5,661 bases of DNA, taken from Clostridia bacterium (GTDB lineage: Bacteria > Bacillota > DSM-16504 > Desulfitibacterales > Desulfitibacteraceae). The notes below the pieces were generated by a model. It searched no databases, was not told the origin of the DNA, and saw only the letters and a list, made by a program, of their open reading frames with translations. Positions 4,691 to 5,661 of the stretch are shown here, one piece after another. The first letter of the stretch is position 1, and each line of letters starts with the position of its first letter. The DNA lies in the NCBI GenBank assembly GCA_018333845.1, contig JAGXSK010000213.1:1-5661 (forward strand). The letters run 5' to 3'. Position numbers and translations under genes: made by a program.

Positions 4691-5455
4691 ATGCTGTTTG
4701 TAATAGACATTGGAAATACCAATATTGTCATGGGTGTTTATCAAGGCAATAATCTAGAGTACCATTGGAGAATATCTACAGATACAAACAAAACTTCTGA
4801 TGAGTTAGGGGTTTTATTATATCAGCTGTTTGAATATAAGGGAGCTTCCTTTAAGGATATTAATGCTGTTGTCATATCATCTGTGGTTCCTACCATCATG
4901 TCAGCCATGGAAATAATGTGTGAGGAGTATATTAAAGTAAAGCCCCTGATTATTGGGCCTGGCATAAAGACAGGTCTTGTAATAAAATTTGATAATCCCA
5001 AAGAGGTTGGAGCAGATAGAATTGTAAATGCAGTAGCAGCAATTGAAAAATATGGCGCACCGGCAATTGTTGTTGATTTCGGTACTGCAACAACCTTTGA
5101 TGCAATTTCTCCCGAAAAATATTACCTGGGTGGGGCCATTACACCAGGTATTGGAATCTCCATGGATGCCCTTTTTAGCAGGGCAGCTAAACTGCCAAGG
5201 GTTGAGCTGCAAAAACCTGATAGTGTAATAGGAAAAAGTACTGTTAAATGCATGCAGTCAGGTATCCTTTATGGATATGTAGGTCAAGTAGATGGTATAG
5301 TAAGCAGGATGAAAAGGGAATTAGGAGGTTCTCCTGCAGCCATTGCCACTGGCGGCCTGGCTGGGTTTATTGCTCCTTATTGTGACACTATTGATTATAT
5401 TGATCCATACCTGACATTAGAAGGATTAAAGATAATATATAAAAGAAATCTATAA
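4691..5455 (+). CDS. coaX: Type III pantothenate kinase
   Basis: Predicted 254-residue cytoplasmic enzyme, full length for the CoaX family. It phosphorylates pantothenate with ATP, the first step of coenzyme A synthesis. It belongs to the ASKHA (actin/sugar kinase/Hsp70) fold. Visible motifs are D-I-G-N-T-N at 6-11 (phosphate-binding loop), G-A-D-R at 107-110 (substrate site), V-D-F-G-T-A-T-T at 128-135 (second phosphate-binding segment with the family aspartate Asp129), G-G-A-I-T-P-G at 147-153, and A-T-G-G at 219-222. AGGAAAGGGG (4674-4683), 7 bases before the ATG, sets the start, and the protein begins directly with the family's usual short strand before D-I-G-N-T-N. It is followed 19 bases later by the dusB-like gene, so the two are likely cotranscribed. 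It has no metabolic tie to the methylamine genes; a terminator lies between them. Unlike type I and II kinases, this family is not feedback-inhibited by CoA. Confidence 0.96.
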   Translation: MLFVIDIGNTNIVMGVYQGNNLEYHWRISTDTNKTSDELGVLLYQLFEYKGASFKDINAVVISSVVPTIMSAMEIMCEEYIKVKPLIIGPGIKTGLVIKFDNPKEVGADRIVNAVAAIEKYGAPAIVVDFGTATTFDAISPEKYYLGGAITPGIGISMDALFSRAAKLPRVELQKPDSVIGKSTVKCMQSGILYGYVGQVDGIVSRMKRELGGSPAAIATGGLAGFIAPYCDTIDYIDPYLTLEGLKIIYKRNL

Positions 5456-5474
5456 CCTGCAATGGAGAAATAAT

Positions 5475-5661
5475 ATGTACATAGGATCAATCAAATTAAG
5501 AAATTGTGTTGTGTTAGCACCCATGGCAGGTGTAAGTGATAAGGTTTTTCGTATTTTAGCTAAAGAAAACGGCTGTGCACTTGCTTATACTGAAATGGTA
5601 AGTGCAAATGCTTTGATACACAATAGCTGCAAGACCCTGGAGCTTTTTAACATAGATGGAG
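5475..5661 (+). CDS. dusB: tRNA-dihydrouridine synthase, N-terminal part (runs off window)
   Basis: The first 62 codons are inside the window, from ATG at 5475 with GGAG (5464-5467) 7 bases upstream. The peptide has L-A-P-M-A-G-V-S-D-K-V-F-R at 14-26, the FMN-binding signature at the start of the TIM barrel in Dus enzymes (usually A-P-M-A-G-V-T-D-x-x-F-R), and Y-T-E-M-V-S-A at 38-44, another hallmark. These enzymes reduce specific uridines of tRNA to dihydrouridine using FMN and NADPH. The DusB/NifR3 subgroup is inferred from the N-terminus and from the coaX-dusB pairing common in clostridial genomes. The catalytic cysteine lies beyond the window, so activity cannot be checked. No sign of truncation other than the window edge. 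Confidence 0.9.
   Translation, partial: MYIGSIKLRNCVVLAPMAGVSDKVFRILAKENGCALAYTEMVSANALIHNSCKTLELFNIDG

Noticed and set aside
4175..4731. Reverse-strand open frames over mttB copy 2 and the coaX spacer
   Set aside because: They lie opposite the conserved mttB or across the terminator hairpins, have no ribosome-binding site, and have shadow-like composition.
4901..5228. Overlapping open frames on either strand inside coaX
   Set aside because: CoaX motifs are intact throughout in the main frame; these are out-of-phase shadows.

Overview
This window looks like low-GC bacterial chromosome, most likely a clostridial Firmicute (Bacillota) of the anaerobic Peptococcaceae/acetogen type. The basis is strong purine-rich Shine-Dalgarno sites, AT-rich spacers, Rho-independent terminators, and a type III pantothenate kinase gene (coaX) followed by a dusB-like tRNA-dihydrouridine synthase gene, a bacterial and often clostridial arrangement. 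The exact lineage cannot be fixed from the sequence alone.

Positions 1-4388 hold two tandem copies of a methylamine-utilisation module, each a corrinoid protein gene (mttC) followed by a trimethylamine methyltransferase gene (mttB). The first mttC is present only as its last 38 codons (1-118); its mttB is 211-1671. A 495-base gene-free spacer follows, then a complete mttC (2167-2808) and a second mttB (2928-4388). Both mttB genes are interrupted at codon 330 by an in-frame TAG, in the same context (Y-T-A-G-G-TAG-A-D-S-K), and both continue for 156 conserved codons to a TAA. This is the signature of pyrrolysine decoding. A standard gene caller would split each gene in two. The two predicted proteins are both 486 residues, align without gaps, and are about 80% identical by hand count before the TAG.

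Positions 4389-4690 form a spacer with three successive hairpins, at least one a textbook terminator, that separates the methylamine module from the housekeeping genes coaX (4691-5455) and dusB (5475 to the window end). A sequence block (AAATAATAAA, then G or C, then CCCA, then about 15-20 bases later a hairpin built on GGTGCA-GG-TGCA) occurs downstream of both mttB genes. It is either part of the duplicated unit or a conserved 3' RNA element.

Working together: MttB, using pyrrolysine, would move a methyl group from trimethylamine to the cobalamin of MttC. A second methyltransferase outside this window would pass it on to a C1 carrier, probably tetrahydrofolate in a bacterium. The pyl genes (tRNA-Pyl, PylS, PylBCD), the MttC reactivase and a transporter are not in this window and must lie elsewhere if the reading is right. 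CoaX and DusB are unrelated housekeeping functions. The pyrrolysine methyltransferase system is itself known; the less familiar points here are the tandem duplication, the shared 3' hairpin, and several upstream amber-containing reading frames that become ambiguous in an amber-decoding host.
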